Assembly: GCA_028288395.1 (NCBI GenBank)
Contig: JAQBNV010000385.1
Location: 1-5,453, forward strand
From: Adhaeribacter sp.
GTDB taxonomy: Bacteria > Bacteroidota > Bacteroidia > Cytophagales > Hymenobacteraceae
DNA: 5,453 nucleotides
Direction: 5' to 3'
Shown here: piece by piece, positions 5,333-5,453 of the stretch
Layout: every line of letters starts with the position of its first letter
Numbering within the stretch: the stretch's first letter is position 1
Program-made: the position numbers and the translations under genes
The notes under the pieces: generated by a model
What the model saw: only the letters and a program-made list of their open reading frames with translations
Database searches by the model: none
Told to the model about the DNA's origin: nothing

Positions 5333-5391
5333 ATTATTCCTGATAAGCAGCGGGCTAATTCCCGCCGCCTTGAAACGGAGGGCAGAATAAT
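5333..5391. repeat. Candidate three-way-junction RNA fold
   Basis: A closing stem pairs 5333-5342 with 5383-5391 (nine pairs, C5339 bulged). Inside, 5350-5354 (GCGGG) pairs with 5361-5365 (CCCGC), extended by GC/GC at 5347-5348 and 5367-5368 across an A-C mismatch. A weak third stem, CCT/AGG, is possible at 5368-5370 and 5379-5381. The nested arrangement resembles a small structured RNA, but I recognise no conserved core of a known riboswitch or ncRNA family and cannot tell which strand would be transcribed. Confidence 0.3.
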
Positions 5392-5453
5392 TCACCCATT
5401 TAAATACGACTACACGTGCTTCCTTTTTAGGCCGCAGCAAATAAAGTAGCACC

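Larger units (their letters stand above)
5062..5453. other. Non-coding region with several inverted repeats, upstream of the ECF operon
   Basis: This 392-base stretch holds no convincing gene. It must include the promoter of the sigma/anti-sigma operon near its left end. Besides the separately listed hairpins it contains GGCG-TTAG-CGCC at 5181-5192 and the octamer ATATTGAC twice, at 5227-5234 and 5263-5270. Two weak overlapping reading frames exist (plus 5285-5449 from a TTG; minus 5452-5321 from the edge). They cover the same bases and neither shows a recognisable motif. Confidence 0.6.

Noticed and set aside
5333..5391. Known riboswitch (cobalamin, FMN, TPP, SAM and guanidine types considered)
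   Set aside because: None of the conserved core sequences I know for these classes is present; only generic pairing is seen.
1..5453. Polysaccharide utilisation locus, defence island, insertion sequence, CRISPR array or tRNA
   Set aside because: No SusC/SusD, transposase, nuclease, Cas, regularly spaced repeat array or cloverleaf could be found on either strand.

Overview
The window looks like a chromosomal segment of a Bacteroidota bacterium. The genes lack clear Shine-Dalgarno sequences and have AT-rich leaders, an ECF sigma factor sits next to a multi-pass membrane protein with a Bacteroidota-type 'MELDDLKxxWQ' N-terminus, and a secreted alginate-lyase-family protein is present. Mixed GC and overall style suggest Cytophagales, perhaps Hymenobacteraceae. 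That placement is inference from sequence feel, not from a marker gene.

Layout, left to right. (1) Bases 1-225, minus strand: the N-terminal 75 residues of an exported protein of unknown function, running off the left edge. (2) Bases 226-413: a divergent intergenic region holding a strong, long inverted repeat (309-372). (3) Bases 414-686, plus: a small single-domain GNAT protein of the COG2388/Acetyltransf_CG type, followed by a possible terminator. (4) Bases 833-1918, plus: a secreted alginate-lyase-superfamily protein (PL5/PL38-like fold). (5) Bases 2009-3700, plus: a two-TM potassium channel with two tandem RCK (TrkA-N/TrkA-C) modules, the GsuK-like architecture. (6) Bases 3701-3931: a convergent intergenic region rich in short tandem repeats and hairpins. 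(7) Bases 5061-3932, minus: a two-gene unit, an ECF sigma factor with a TTG start followed after 2 nt by a four-TM protein that probably restrains it. (8) Bases 5062-5453: 392 bases with no convincing gene but several inverted repeats.

The genes do not form one pathway. The lyase is not flanked by SusC/SusD, a sulfatase or other polysaccharide-locus genes, so it appears to be an orphan enzyme. The sigma/anti-sigma pair is the only clear operon, and its target regulon cannot be read from here. I see no mobile element, CRISPR array, tRNA or rRNA. The most unusual content is non-coding: the 309-372 element, the repeats between 3698 and 3850, and the structured stretch at 5181-5391. No clearly novel multi-gene system is visible.
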